Part shown: positions 1 to 10,196 of the stretch, one piece after another | Position numbering within the stretch: the first letter of the stretch is position 1 | Layout: every line of letters starts with the position of its first letter | From: Pseudomonas delhiensis | GTDB lineage: Bacteria; Pseudomonadota; Gammaproteobacteria; Pseudomonadales; Pseudomonadaceae | Reading direction: 5' to 3' | Assembly (NCBI RefSeq): GCF_900187975.1 | Contig: NZ_FZPC01000029.1 | Coordinates: 1 to 64,000, forward strand | DNA length: 64,000 nucleotides | Made by a program: the position numbers and the translations under genes | Notes under the pieces: generated by a model | The model's input: the letters and a program-made list of their open reading frames with translations, nothing else | What the model was told of the DNA's origin: nothing | Databases searched by the model: none

Positions 1-17
1 GATCAGGCGCACATGAG

Positions 18-264
18 CGGATTTTCATCAGGGCTCGGGAGCGGATGTATCGCTCCATGAAGCCGGATATACGGCAGCAGTCGTACCCAAGTTCGAAAAA
101 GCACGTCGGTCGCTGGCAAAACGGGAGGAGTCCATATACGGATTTTCATCAGGGCTCGGGAGCGGATGTATCGCTCCATGAAGCCGGATATACGGCAGCA
201 GTCGTACCCAAGTTCGAAAAAGCACGTCGGTCGCTGGCAAAACGGGAGGAGTCCATATACGGAT
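18..264. repeat. Two-copy 121-bp tandem repeat
   Basis: A block beginning GATTTTCATCAGGGCTCGGG and ending TCCATATACG occurs twice head to tail, starting near 20 and 141, and the copies look identical by eye. The period of 121 is not a multiple of three, so the open frames through it are not a coding repeat. It is less GC-rich than its surroundings and unlike the palindromic repeats elsewhere in the window. It may continue upstream of the window. No gene is supported here. Confidence 0.9.
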
Positions 265-300
265 AACGCCTACGGTCCCGGGCACCGGTGCTCCGGCCGG

Positions 301-336
301 CGGCGGATAACCGCGAACGGTTATTCGCCCTACGGT
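301..336. repeat. GTAGGGCG-type palindrome (family B), single copy
   Basis: The arms GGATAACCG and CGGTTATTC surround a CGAA-type centre, followed by GCCCTACG. This is the palindrome found in pairs at 15215-15310 and 22884-23010 and amplified at 49116-49690. A degenerate half-copy precedes it near 262. It lies downstream of zwf, where such elements usually sit. The rest of 265-378 holds nothing else I can support. Confidence 0.7.
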
Positions 337-378
337 CGGGCACGGCGTAGGAGAGACTTCATCGGCGATTCGCGGGCA

Positions 379-1851
<1,473 letters not shown>

Positions 1852-1894
1852 CGGGTACTGCTCCACCACTTATTGCCTGGGCGTGACCGCCTGA

Positions 1895-1913
1895 CTTGTA
1901 GTATAACTACAAG
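1895..1913. promoter_or_regulatory. HexR-like operator between zwf and rpiR-type gene
   Basis: CTTGTAGTATAACTACAAG is a perfect palindrome with 8-base arms and a 3-base centre. Its core TGTAGTATAACTACA fits the published gammaproteobacterial HexR consensus (TGTARTwwwwwAYTACA). It sits 43 bases before the regulator start and 44 before zwf, so one site could control both promoters. The match to the motif is seen; binding is inferred. Confidence 0.8.
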
Positions 1914-1955
1914 CAGACTACATCCCATCCGCCGATCATAGCCGAGTCCAGCCCA

Positions 1956-2843
1956 GTGAACCTGTTGCAGCACATTGCCCAGTCGCGTCATCTGCTTCGC
2001 AAGTCGGAACTGAAGGTCGCCGATCACGTGATGCAGGACCCCGCCTCGGTCATGCACAGCTCCATGGCCGACCTCGCCCACGGGGTGGGCGTCAGCGAGC
2101 CGACCATCGTGCGCTTCTGCCGCGCCATCGGCTGCAGCGGCTTCCAGGACCTGAAGCTGAAACTGGCGCAGAGCCTGGCCGCCGGCGCCAGCTTCGGCCA
2201 GTTCGCGATCAACGAGAACGACTCGGTCACCGACTTCAGCCTGAAGATCTTCGACACCACCCTGCATTCGCTGATGGAGGTGCGCGAGAACCTCGACACC
2301 CACGCCCTGGAACGCGCCATCGCCGCCATCGCCCACGCCCAGCGCGTGGAGTTCTACGGTTTCGGCGCCTCCGGCGCGGTGGCCGCGGACGCCCAGCACA
2401 AGTTCTTCCGCCTGCTGCTGTCGGCGGCGGCCTATTCCGACCCGCACATGCAGGCGATGTCGGCGGTAACCCTGAAGCCCAGCGACGTGGCCATCTGCAT
2501 CTCGCAGTCCGGCCGCTCCAAGGACCTGCTGGTGACCGCCAACCTGGTCCGCGAGGCCGGCGCCACCCTGATCACCCTGTGCCCCAGCCAGACGCCCCTG
2601 GCCGACCTGGCCACGGTGAACCTGGCGGTGGACGTGCACGAGGACACCGACATCTACACCCCGCTGACCTCGCGCATCGCCCACCTGGTGGTGATCGACG
2701 TGCTGGCCATGGGCGTGGCCATGGCCCGCGGCCCGGACCTGGTCAACCACCTCAAGAGCGTCAAGCGCAGCCTGCGCAGCCTGCGCCTATCGCCCAAGGT
2801 GGTGAAGAGCCACGAGGAGCCGCGCCCGGAAGAGGCTTCCTGA
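1956..2843 (+). CDS. HexR-like MurR/RpiR family transcriptional regulator
   Basis: A 295-residue regulator with an N-terminal RpiR helix-turn-helix (about residues 1-75; MADLAHGVGVSEPTIVRFCRAIG) and a C-terminal SIS sugar-phosphate-binding domain (about 120-260; FYGFGASGAVA, ISQSGRSKD). HexR homologues bind 2-keto-3-deoxy-6-phosphogluconate and repress Entner-Doudoroff and zwf genes. Translation appears to start at GTG 1956; no upstream in-frame start fits better. Divergence from zwf and the palindrome at 1895-1913 suggest control of zwf and itself. It matches the PA5438 position rather than the canonical hexR locus, so I leave the symbol empty. Confidence 0.9.
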   Translation: MNLLQHIAQSRHLLRKSELKVADHVMQDPASVMHSSMADLAHGVGVSEPTIVRFCRAIGCSGFQDLKLKLAQSLAAGASFGQFAINENDSVTDFSLKIFDTTLHSLMEVRENLDTHALERAIAAIAHAQRVEFYGFGASGAVAADAQHKFFRLLLSAAAYSDPHMQAMSAVTLKPSDVAICISQSGRSKDLLVTANLVREAGATLITLCPSQTPLADLATVNLAVDVHEDTDIYTPLTSRIAHLVVIDVLAMGVAMARGPDLVNHLKSVKRSLRSLRLSPKVVKSHEEPRPEEAS

Positions 2844-2853
2844 GGCACTTGTC

Positions 2854-3627
2854 TCAGAGCGCCCGGATCGAGGTGCGGATCGCCCGCGCGCACTCGATCA
2901 CCGCCGGTGCCAGCTTGCGCTCGGCATCTTCCCGGCTCCAGCGGCTGGTCGGCGCCACCACGTGGACGGCGGCCACCGGTTGGCCGCGGCTGTCGAGGAT
3001 GGGCGCGGCGATGCTCATGTCGCCCAGGAACATCTCTTCCGCGTTCACCGCATAGCCCTTGCTGCGCGCCGTGCGCACGGTCTCGAGGATCGCCTCGATG
3101 TCGGTCAGGGTGTTCTGCGTCAGGCGCTGCGGCTCGCTGCGCTGCAGCATTTCCACGACTGCCCGGTCGTCCAGGCCGCTGAGGTAGGCGCGACCGCAAC
3201 CGGTGCAGTACATCGGGATGCGGCTGCCGATGGGCATGTGGATGGGAATGAACTTGGGCGCGACGAAGCGCGCCACGTAGACCATGTCCAGGCCGTCGGG
3301 CTCGGTGAGGTTGGTGGTTTCCCCGGTGATCTGCGATAGCTCGGCCAGGAAGGGGTTGGCCACGTCCACCAGGGTGTCCGCGGCCAGGTAGTTGTAGCCG
3401 ATCTCCATGACCTTCGGCGTCAGCTGGAAGCGCCGCGTCTGCTCGTGCTTGCGCAGGTAGCCCAGCGCTTCGAGGGTGTGCACCATGCGCTGCGCCGAAC
3501 TCTTGTTGATCCCCGCTGCCTCGGCCACTTCCGCCAGGCTCATGGTGCGCCGGCGCGCATCGAAGGCGCGTAGCACCGCCAGGCCCTTCTCCAGCGACTG
3601 ATTGAACAGCAGGCTCCCTTCAGACAT
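2854..3627 (-). CDS. IclR family transcriptional regulator
   Basis: A 257-residue protein with an N-terminal winged helix (about 8-70; MSLAEVAEAAGINKSSAQRMVHTLEALGYL, split here only by its length) followed by the IclR effector domain (about 75-255; ending around ECARAIRTSIRAL). GGAG lies nine bases before ATG 3627. It is divergent from an amino-acid/amine ABC transporter and an oxidase, and a perfect palindrome at 3641-3657 lies just before its start codon, so it probably controls that module and itself. The effector cannot be told from sequence. Confidence 0.92.
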   Translation of the reverse strand: MSEGSLLFNQSLEKGLAVLRAFDARRRTMSLAEVAEAAGINKSSAQRMVHTLEALGYLRKHEQTRRFQLTPKVMEIGYNYLAADTLVDVANPFLAELSQITGETTNLTEPDGLDMVYVARFVAPKFIPIHMPIGSRIPMYCTGCGRAYLSGLDDRAVVEMLQRSEPQRLTQNTLTDIEAILETVRTARSKGYAVNAEEMFLGDMSIAAPILDSRGQPVAAVHVVAPTSRWSREDAERKLAPAVIECARAIRTSIRAL

Positions 3628-3640
3628 TTTTGTCTTCTCC

Positions 3641-3657
3641 GTATCGATATTCGATAC
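3641..3657. promoter_or_regulatory. Candidate IclR operator
   Basis: GTATCGATATTCGATAC is a perfect palindrome with 7-base arms around TAT, 13 bases before the iclR start. It lies in an unusually AT-rich stretch (3630-3700) that probably carries the divergent promoters; TTTGCG at 3669 and TATATC at 3691 give a weak 16-base-spaced promoter toward the transporter. Assignment to the neighbouring IclR protein is inference. Confidence 0.65.
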
Positions 3658-3773
3658 TTATAAATCTCTTTGCGATTTTTGTAAATTGAATATATCGTCC
3701 GAATCGCCTCCTGCCGATTCAGAGGTACCCACACGCACAACCACAACAATGAGCGTCCACTGGGAGACCCACC

Positions 3774-4526
3774 ATGCATCAGAGCATCCGTGCCTTCGTC
3801 CTCGCCTGCGCCGCCTCGGTGCTGTTCGCCGGCCCAGCCGCGGCCGAGACCCTCAAGGTCGGCGCCACCTCCACCGGCGTCCCCTTCACCTTCCTCGACA
3901 TCCAGAGCCAGCGCATCCAGGGGATGATGGTCGACACCGTGGAAGCGGTGGGCAAGGCTGCCGGCTTCGACACGCAGATCCAGCAGACCAACTTCGCCGC
4001 GCTGATCCCCTCGCTGACCTCCGGGAAGATCGACCTGATCTCCGCGGCCATGCTCAAGACGCCGCCGCGGGAAAAGGTCGTGCAGTTCTCCGACCCGGTG
4101 TTCTCCTATGGCGAGGGCCTGGTGGTGCGCGCCGACGACAGCGGCGCCTATACCCGCATGGACGACTTCAAGGGCGAGGTGGTTGGTGCCCAGGTCGGCA
4201 CCGTGTTCCTGGACGAGCTGAACAAACGCGGCATCTTCAAGGAAGTGCGCGGCTACGACTCCATCAACGACCTGCTCCGAGACCTGGCCCTGGGCCGCAT
4301 CAAGGCGGCCTTCGCCGACCAGCCGGTGCTGGCCTACCAACTGGCCAGGGGCGGCCAGTCCAAGGTGCGCCTGGTCCGCGACTACCAGCCGGTGATCCAC
4401 GGCGACGTCAGCCTGGTGCTGCGCAAGGACGACCCGGCGCTGCTGCAGCGCGTCAACCAGGGCATCGCCAGCATCCGCGCCGACGGCACCCTGCAGCGCA
4501 TCCGCGCCAAGTGGAACCTCGACTGA
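3774..4526 (+). CDS. ABC transporter substrate-binding protein (polar amino acid/amine type)
   Basis: A periplasmic binding protein of 250 residues with a signal peptide (about 1-24, cleavage after AGPAAA) followed by a SBP_bac_3 fold. It shows the family features GKIDLISAAM, PPREKVVQFSDPVF and the closing RAKWNLD. It is first in a run with a permease, an ATPase and an FAD-dependent oxidase, so the ligand is probably an amino acid or amine that the oxidase then attacks. The ligand itself cannot be deduced. Confidence 0.92.
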   Translation: MHQSIRAFVLACAASVLFAGPAAAETLKVGATSTGVPFTFLDIQSQRIQGMMVDTVEAVGKAAGFDTQIQQTNFAALIPSLTSGKIDLISAAMLKTPPREKVVQFSDPVFSYGEGLVVRADDSGAYTRMDDFKGEVVGAQVGTVFLDELNKRGIFKEVRGYDSINDLLRDLALGRIKAAFADQPVLAYQLARGGQSKVRLVRDYQPVIHGDVSLVLRKDDPALLQRVNQGIASIRADGTLQRIRAKWNLD

Positions 4527-4581
4527 TCCGTCGCCGCCCGCGCCCGTGGGCGGCGCCTTCGCGCTCTACCAGGTAATCGCC

Positions 4582-5238
4582 ATGTTTCTTCAGAACGCCA
4601 TGGATTTCCTGCCCATTCTGCTCAAGGGGGCGGTGATCACCCTGCAGGTCACGGCGGCGTCCTTCCTGCTCAGTTCGCTGATCGGCCTGGCCCTGGCGCT
4701 GATGATGGTCTCCCGCTACCGCGCCCTGGCGCTGGCCGGCACTACCGTCGTCAACGTCATCCGCGGCCTGCCGATCATCGTCCAGCTGTTCTACATCTAT
4801 TTCGTCCTGCCGGATTTCGGCGTCCAGCTCAGCGCCTTCCAGGCCGGGGTTATCGGCCTGGGCATCGCCTACTCGGCGTACCAGGCGGAGAACTTCCGCG
4901 CCGGCATCCAGGCCATCCACCAGGGCCAGATCGAGGCCGCCGAGTCCCTCGGCATGCGCGGCGCCATGGTGATGCGCCGGGTGGTGCTGCCGCAGGCCTT
5001 CCGCATCGCCCTGCCGCCCTACGGCAACACCCTGGTGATGATGCTCAAGGACTCCTCGCTGGTCTCCACCATCACGGTCGCGGAGATGACCCGCGCCGGC
5101 CAGCTGATCGCCTCCTCGACCTTCGAGAACATGACCGTCTACACCCTGGTGGCGCTGCTCTACCTGGCCATGAGCCTGCCGCTGTCGTTCGCCCTGCGCC
5201 GCCTCGAGGCGCGTATCGGCCGGAGGAGCAAGCGATGA
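4582..5238 (+). CDS. ABC transporter permease (His/Glu/Gln/Arg/opine type)
   Basis: An inner-membrane permease of about 218 residues with roughly five hydrophobic segments and the family EAA loop ([23 protein letters not shown]), split here for length as EAAESLGM and RRVVLPQA. I chose ATG 4582 because the family starts shortly before the first membrane helix; an upstream in-frame start at 4546 would add 12 unlikely residues. The stop overlaps the ATPase start (ATGA), indicating translational coupling. Confidence 0.9.
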   Translation: MFLQNAMDFLPILLKGAVITLQVTAASFLLSSLIGLALALMMVSRYRALALAGTTVVNVIRGLPIIVQLFYIYFVLPDFGVQLSAFQAGVIGLGIAYSAYQAENFRAGIQAIHQGQIEAAESLGMRGAMVMRRVVLPQAFRIALPPYGNTLVMMLKDSSLVSTITVAEMTRAGQLIASSTFENMTVYTLVALLYLAMSLPLSFALRRLEARIGRRSKR

Positions 5239-5978
5239 TCCGCATCCGTGACCTGCACAAGAGCTACGGCGACGTGGCGGTGCTCGAAGGCATCGACCTG
5301 AGCGTCGACAGCGGCGAGGTGGTGTGCCTGATCGGCCCGTCCGGTTCCGGCAAGTCCACGCTGCTGCGCTGCATCAACGGCCTGGAGGACTACCAGGGCG
5401 GCGAGGTGCTGGTGTCCGGCGCCAAGGTCGACCGGCATGCCGGCAGCATCCATGCCATCCGTACCCAGGTGGCCATGGTGTTCCAGCGCTTCAACCTGTT
5501 CCCCCACCGCAACGTGCTGGAGAACGTGATGGAAGGCCCGGTCTACGTGAAGAAAGAGCCGGTTCGCGAGGTGCGCGAGCGGGCCCTGGCGCTGCTCGAC
5601 AAGGTCGGCCTGGCGCACCGCGTCGAGGCCTACCCCGACGAACTCTCCGGCGGCCAGCAGCAACGCGTGGCCATCGCCCGCGCGCTGGCGATGCAGCCCA
5701 AGGCGATTCTCTTCGACGAGCCGACCTCGGCGCTCGACCCCGAACTGGTTGGCGAGGTACTGGGCGTGATGCGCCGCCTGGCCGACGAGGGCATGACCAT
5801 GATCGTGGTCACCCACGAGATGGGCTTCGCCCGCGAAGTGGCGGACAAGGTGTGCTTCCTGCACAGCGGCCGTATCGTCGAGGAAGGGCCGCCGCAACAG
5901 GTATTGGGGGCGCCGCAGCATCAGCGCACCCGGGACTTCCTCAGGCGCTTGCTGGAACCGTCGGGGGTACAGGCATGA
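5235..5978 (+). CDS. ABC transporter ATP-binding protein (amino acid type)
   Basis: A 247-residue GlnQ/HisP-type ATPase with Walker A GPSGSGKS (about 34-41), Q-loop, signature LSGGQQQR (about 136-143), Walker B ILFDEP and the switch histidine in VVTHEMGFA. It energises uptake through the preceding permease. It overlaps the permease by 4 bases and the following oxidase by 4 bases, so all three are coupled. GlnQ-like overall; the substrate is unassigned. Confidence 0.95.
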   Translation: MIRIRDLHKSYGDVAVLEGIDLSVDSGEVVCLIGPSGSGKSTLLRCINGLEDYQGGEVLVSGAKVDRHAGSIHAIRTQVAMVFQRFNLFPHRNVLENVMEGPVYVKKEPVREVRERALALLDKVGLAHRVEAYPDELSGGQQQRVAIARALAMQPKAILFDEPTSALDPELVGEVLGVMRRLADEGMTMIVVTHEMGFAREVADKVCFLHSGRIVEEGPPQQVLGAPQHQRTRDFLRRLLEPSGVQA

Positions 5979-7258
5979 GCGTCGTGCCACGCCACCTGCC
6001 GCAGTCCCTGTGGGCAGCCAGCGCCACGCCGGCGCAAGCGACGCCGCCCCTGCAGGGCGAGCTGGAGACGGATGTCGCCATCGTTGGGGCCGGCTTCACC
6101 GGCCTTTCCACCGCCCTGCACCTGGCGGAGCTGGGCATCCGCGCCTGCGTGCTGGATGCCGGCGAGCCGGGCTGGGGCGCCTCGGGGCGCAACGGCGGCC
6201 AGGTCATCCCGGGGCTGAAGTTCGACCCGGAGCAATTGCTGGCGAAATTCGGTGAGCAGGGGGAATACCTGTGCGAAGTGGCGGGAAACGCCGCCGACGA
6301 GGTGTTCAGCCTGATCCAGCGCCACGGTATCGACTGCGATGCCACTCGCAAGGGCTGGATCCAGCCGGCGGCATCCCCGGCGGCATTGCGTGGCATCGAG
6401 CAGCGCGCCGAACAATGGCGCCGGCGAGGCGTGCCCGTGGAGCTGCTGGACCGCGAGGCGGTGGCCCGGCGCATCGGCAACGACCATTATCTCGGCGCCT
6501 GGGTCGATCCGCGCGCCGGCAGCGTGCAGCCGCTGAGCTACGTGCGCGGCCTGGTGCGCGCCGCGCTGGCCGCCGGGGCGCGGGTGCACGGCCACAGCCC
6601 GGTGCTGAGCCTGCGGCGCCAGGCCGGGCGCTGGCAGCTGGCGTTGGCCGGCGGTGCGCGGGTTCGGGCGGAAAAGGTGCTGCTGGCGACCAACGGCTAC
6701 ACCGATGGCCTGTGGCCGGGCCTGCGCCGCACCTTGATCGCGGCGAACAGCTTCATCATCGCTACCCGGCCGCTGTCGCCGCAACTGGCGGCGAGCGTGC
6801 TGCCTGGCGGCGAAGTCTGCTCGGATGCCCGGCGCCTGCTGCTCTACTTCAAGCGTGATGCCCAGGGCCGCCTGTTGCTGGGCGGGCGAGGACCGTTCGG
6901 CGAACCCTCCGGCGACGGCGACTGGAACCATCTGCAGCGATCCCTGGCGCAGCTTTATCCACAGCTGGCCGGGGTGCCCATCGAGTACCGCTGGAGTGGC
7001 CGGGTGGCGCTGACCCAGGATTTCCTGCCGCACCTGCACGAACCGGCGCCGGGGTTGTCGACGCTGCTGGGCTACAACGGCCGCGGCGTGGCCATGGCCA
7101 CCACGCTGGGCCGGCATATGGCGCTGCGCCTGGCCGGGCGCGGCGAGCGCTTCCCGCTGCCGCCGGCACCGCTGAAACCGATCCCGCTGCATGGCCTGCA
7201 GCGGCTCTACCTGGGGGCGGCCATCACCTGGTACCGCTGCCTGGATGCGTTGTTCTGA
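5975..7258 (+). CDS. FAD-dependent amino acid/amine oxidoreductase (DAO family, PuuB/OrdL-like)
   Basis: A 427-residue D-amino-acid-oxidase-fold flavoenzyme with an N-terminal FAD site [20 protein letters not shown] and the second motif [12 protein letters not shown] typical of PuuB/OrdL/glycine-oxidase-like enzymes, plus a C-terminal [17 protein letters not shown]-contact segment. The ATG at 5975 overlaps the ATPase stop. It is last in the transporter operon and probably oxidises the imported compound, releasing an aldehyde or keto acid and ammonia. Candidates include gamma-glutamyl amines or secondary amino acids; no residue decides this. Confidence 0.88.
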   Translation: MSVVPRHLPQSLWAASATPAQATPPLQGELETDVAIVGAGFTGLSTALHLAELGIRACVLDAGEPGWGASGRNGGQVIPGLKFDPEQLLAKFGEQGEYLCEVAGNAADEVFSLIQRHGIDCDATRKGWIQPAASPAALRGIEQRAEQWRRRGVPVELLDREAVARRIGNDHYLGAWVDPRAGSVQPLSYVRGLVRAALAAGARVHGHSPVLSLRRQAGRWQLALAGGARVRAEKVLLATNGYTDGLWPGLRRTLIAANSFIIATRPLSPQLAASVLPGGEVCSDARRLLLYFKRDAQGRLLLGGRGPFGEPSGDGDWNHLQRSLAQLYPQLAGVPIEYRWSGRVALTQDFLPHLHEPAPGLSTLLGYNGRGVAMATTLGRHMALRLAGRGERFPLPPAPLKPIPLHGLQRLYLGAAITWYRCLDALF

Positions 7259-7380
7259 GGGATGCCCGGAGGGCGCCGACCGCCCGTCGGCGTCACCGCG
7301 GCTTCACTGCCGCGCCCTCAAACTGTCATCCGTCGTCAGCATGCTGGCGTCTCCAGCCCTTCGGCCTTGGGAGATGCGAG

Positions 7381-7593
7381 ATGCCACGCCATATCGACGA
7401 CACCCAGCACCTGGACAGCAGGACCCGCCGCAAGCTCGAGGACCAGCGCCGCATGCAGTTCCGCCGGGCCATCGAGGAGCGCCTCGAAGCGCAACGCCTG
7501 GACCGCGAGATGTCCGATTATCCCGACCTGATCGCCGCCAACTACCTCAGTTCTGCGCGGGCGTCGGCGAAAAGCGCTCGGCCAGCTGGCTGA
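7381..7593 (+). CDS. Small basic protein, possibly PA3496-family
   Basis: A 70-residue charged protein rich in Arg, Glu and Asp (RTRRKLEDQRRMQFRRAIEE), probably helical, ending DYPDLIAANYLSSARASAKS. It resembles from memory the short PA3496-like proteins of Pseudomonas, but I cannot confirm that. Its 3' end overlaps the convergent LysR gene by 47 bases, so the last residues are dictated by that gene and may not be original. The 122 bases upstream hold no clear promoter. Function unknown. Confidence 0.6.
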   Translation: MPRHIDDTQHLDSRTRRKLEDQRRMQFRRAIEERLEAQRLDREMSDYPDLIAANYLSSARASAKSARPAG

Positions 7594-8497
7594 TCAGCGC
7601 GCGCTCCTCGCGGATGAACGCGACGAACGCCTGGGCCACCGGGCTCAGGCGCTTGCCGCGGGCGTGCACCAGGCACCAGCTGCGGTAGAGCGGCAGTTCC
7701 TCCACCGGCAGTTCGCGCAGCAGCCCGGCGCGCAGTTCGCGGCTCACCGCGTGGCGCGGCAGCAGGGCCAGGCCGAGGCCGGCCAGCACCCCTTCCCGCG
7801 AGCCCTCCAGCGAGGCGAATTCCAGCGTCTGCGGGAAGTGCGCGCGCTTCTGCTGGAAGTGTTCCTCGCAGGCCTTGCGGGTGCCCGAGCCAGGCTCGCG
7901 GATCAGTAGCGGCCAGGATTCCAGGTCCTTCAGCGACAGTTTGGCGGCGCTGCACAGCGGGTGCTCGGGCGGCGCCACCGCGACTATCGGGTTGTTCAGG
8001 AAGGGCAGGAACTCCAGGGCCATGTCCTGGGGCACCAGGGACATGATCACCAGGTCGTCGCGGTTGTCCGACAGGCGCTTGATCACCTGGGCGCGGTTGA
8101 CCACCGTGAGGTGCAGGCTGACGTCCGGGTGCTGGGCCTGGAAGGCGGCGAACAGGTGCGGGGTGATGTACTTGGCGCTGGACTCCACCGCCAGGCGCAG
8201 CTGGCCCTGCAGCGAGCCCTTGAGGTCGGACAGCTGCATGTCCAGCACCTCCAGGCGCTGGAAGATGTCCGTGCTGGCGCGCAGCAGGGCGTCGGCGGCG
8301 TCGGTCTGGTAGAGCTTCTTGCCGATGTACTCGAACAACGGCTGGCCGACCAGTTCCTCCAGCTGGCGGATCTGCAGGCTGACCGCCGGCTGGGTCAGCG
8401 CCATTTCCTCCGCGGCGCGGCTGTAGGAACGGCTCTCGCACACCGCGCGGAATACCTGCAGCTGGCGAAGTGTCATTCGCATCAAGGACTTACGCAT
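7547..8497 (-). CDS. pycR: LysR family regulator of pyruvate carboxylase (PycR)
   Basis: A 316-residue LysR regulator: winged helix at about 8-68 (LRQLQVFRAVCESRSYSRAAEE, here only cited in part by family) and a periplasmic-binding-like effector domain from about 95. It diverges from the biotin carboxylase and transcarboxylase subunits, the arrangement of PA5437-PA5435, where PycR controls pyruvate carboxylase and affects virulence and lipid metabolism in P. aeruginosa. ATG at 8497 is used; ATGs at 8482 and 8476 are alternatives. The AT-rich spacer at 8530-8600 is the likely binding region. Confidence 0.85.
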   Translation of the reverse strand: MRKSLMRMTLRQLQVFRAVCESRSYSRAAEEMALTQPAVSLQIRQLEELVGQPLFEYIGKKLYQTDAADALLRASTDIFQRLEVLDMQLSDLKGSLQGQLRLAVESSAKYITPHLFAAFQAQHPDVSLHLTVVNRAQVIKRLSDNRDDLVIMSLVPQDMALEFLPFLNNPIVAVAPPEHPLCSAAKLSLKDLESWPLLIREPGSGTRKACEEHFQQKRAHFPQTLEFASLEGSREGVLAGLGLALLPRHAVSRELRAGLLRELPVEELPLYRSWCLVHARGKRLSPVAQAFVAFIREERALISQLAERFSPTPAQN

Positions 8498-8555
8498 TCG
8501 GACGGCTCCCGAACGGGGTGATTGCGTTCGACTATAAGATAAAAATTATGGCTAT

Positions 8556-8577
8556 CCCAATAAATATTGATTTTGGG
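8556..8577. promoter_or_regulatory. Candidate LysR (PycR) binding site
   Basis: Arms CCCAA and TTGGG surround an AT-rich centre with T-N11-A character, in the 221-base spacer between pycR and pycA. The surrounding 8530-8600 is markedly AT-rich compared with the coding DNA. The match is weak and its assignment to PycR is inferred from position. Confidence 0.4.
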
Positions 8578-8718
8578 TAATCCTCGATCCCGCGTAGGGT
8601 AAAAAAACGCCGGAACCCTGCTCCGGCACGTGCCGAGCCGACGCGGACCGAACACCGCGGCGGATTGCCGATTGGTTCAAGTGCCGGGTCCATCAGCCCC
8701 GGTCGAGGGAAACCGCAA

Positions 8719-10134
<1,416 letters not shown>

Positions 10135-10185
10135 GGCTTCAGGCTGCAGGCTACAAGCTACAAGCGGCAGGCTGCAGCGGAGAGG
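10135..10185. repeat. AAGCTGC/CTACAAGC short repeat cluster (family C)
   Basis: A run of degenerate heptamers related to GCTGCAG, CTACAAG and CGGCAGG fills the gap between pycA and pycB. Related clusters lie at 18690-18752 and 28474-28562. All sit in tight gaps between co-oriented genes. Role unknown; it could form secondary structure between operon cistrons. Confidence 0.6.
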
Positions 10186-10196
10186 AGAATTACGAG

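Noticed and set aside
45-266. Open frame of 73 codons through the 121-bp tandem repeat
   Set aside because: The two copies are read in different frames because 121 is not a multiple of three; no protein family.
7329-7345. Pho-box-like CTGTCAT before the small gene at 7381
   Set aside because: Only one half-site is good; the second 7-mer does not fit at 11-base spacing.
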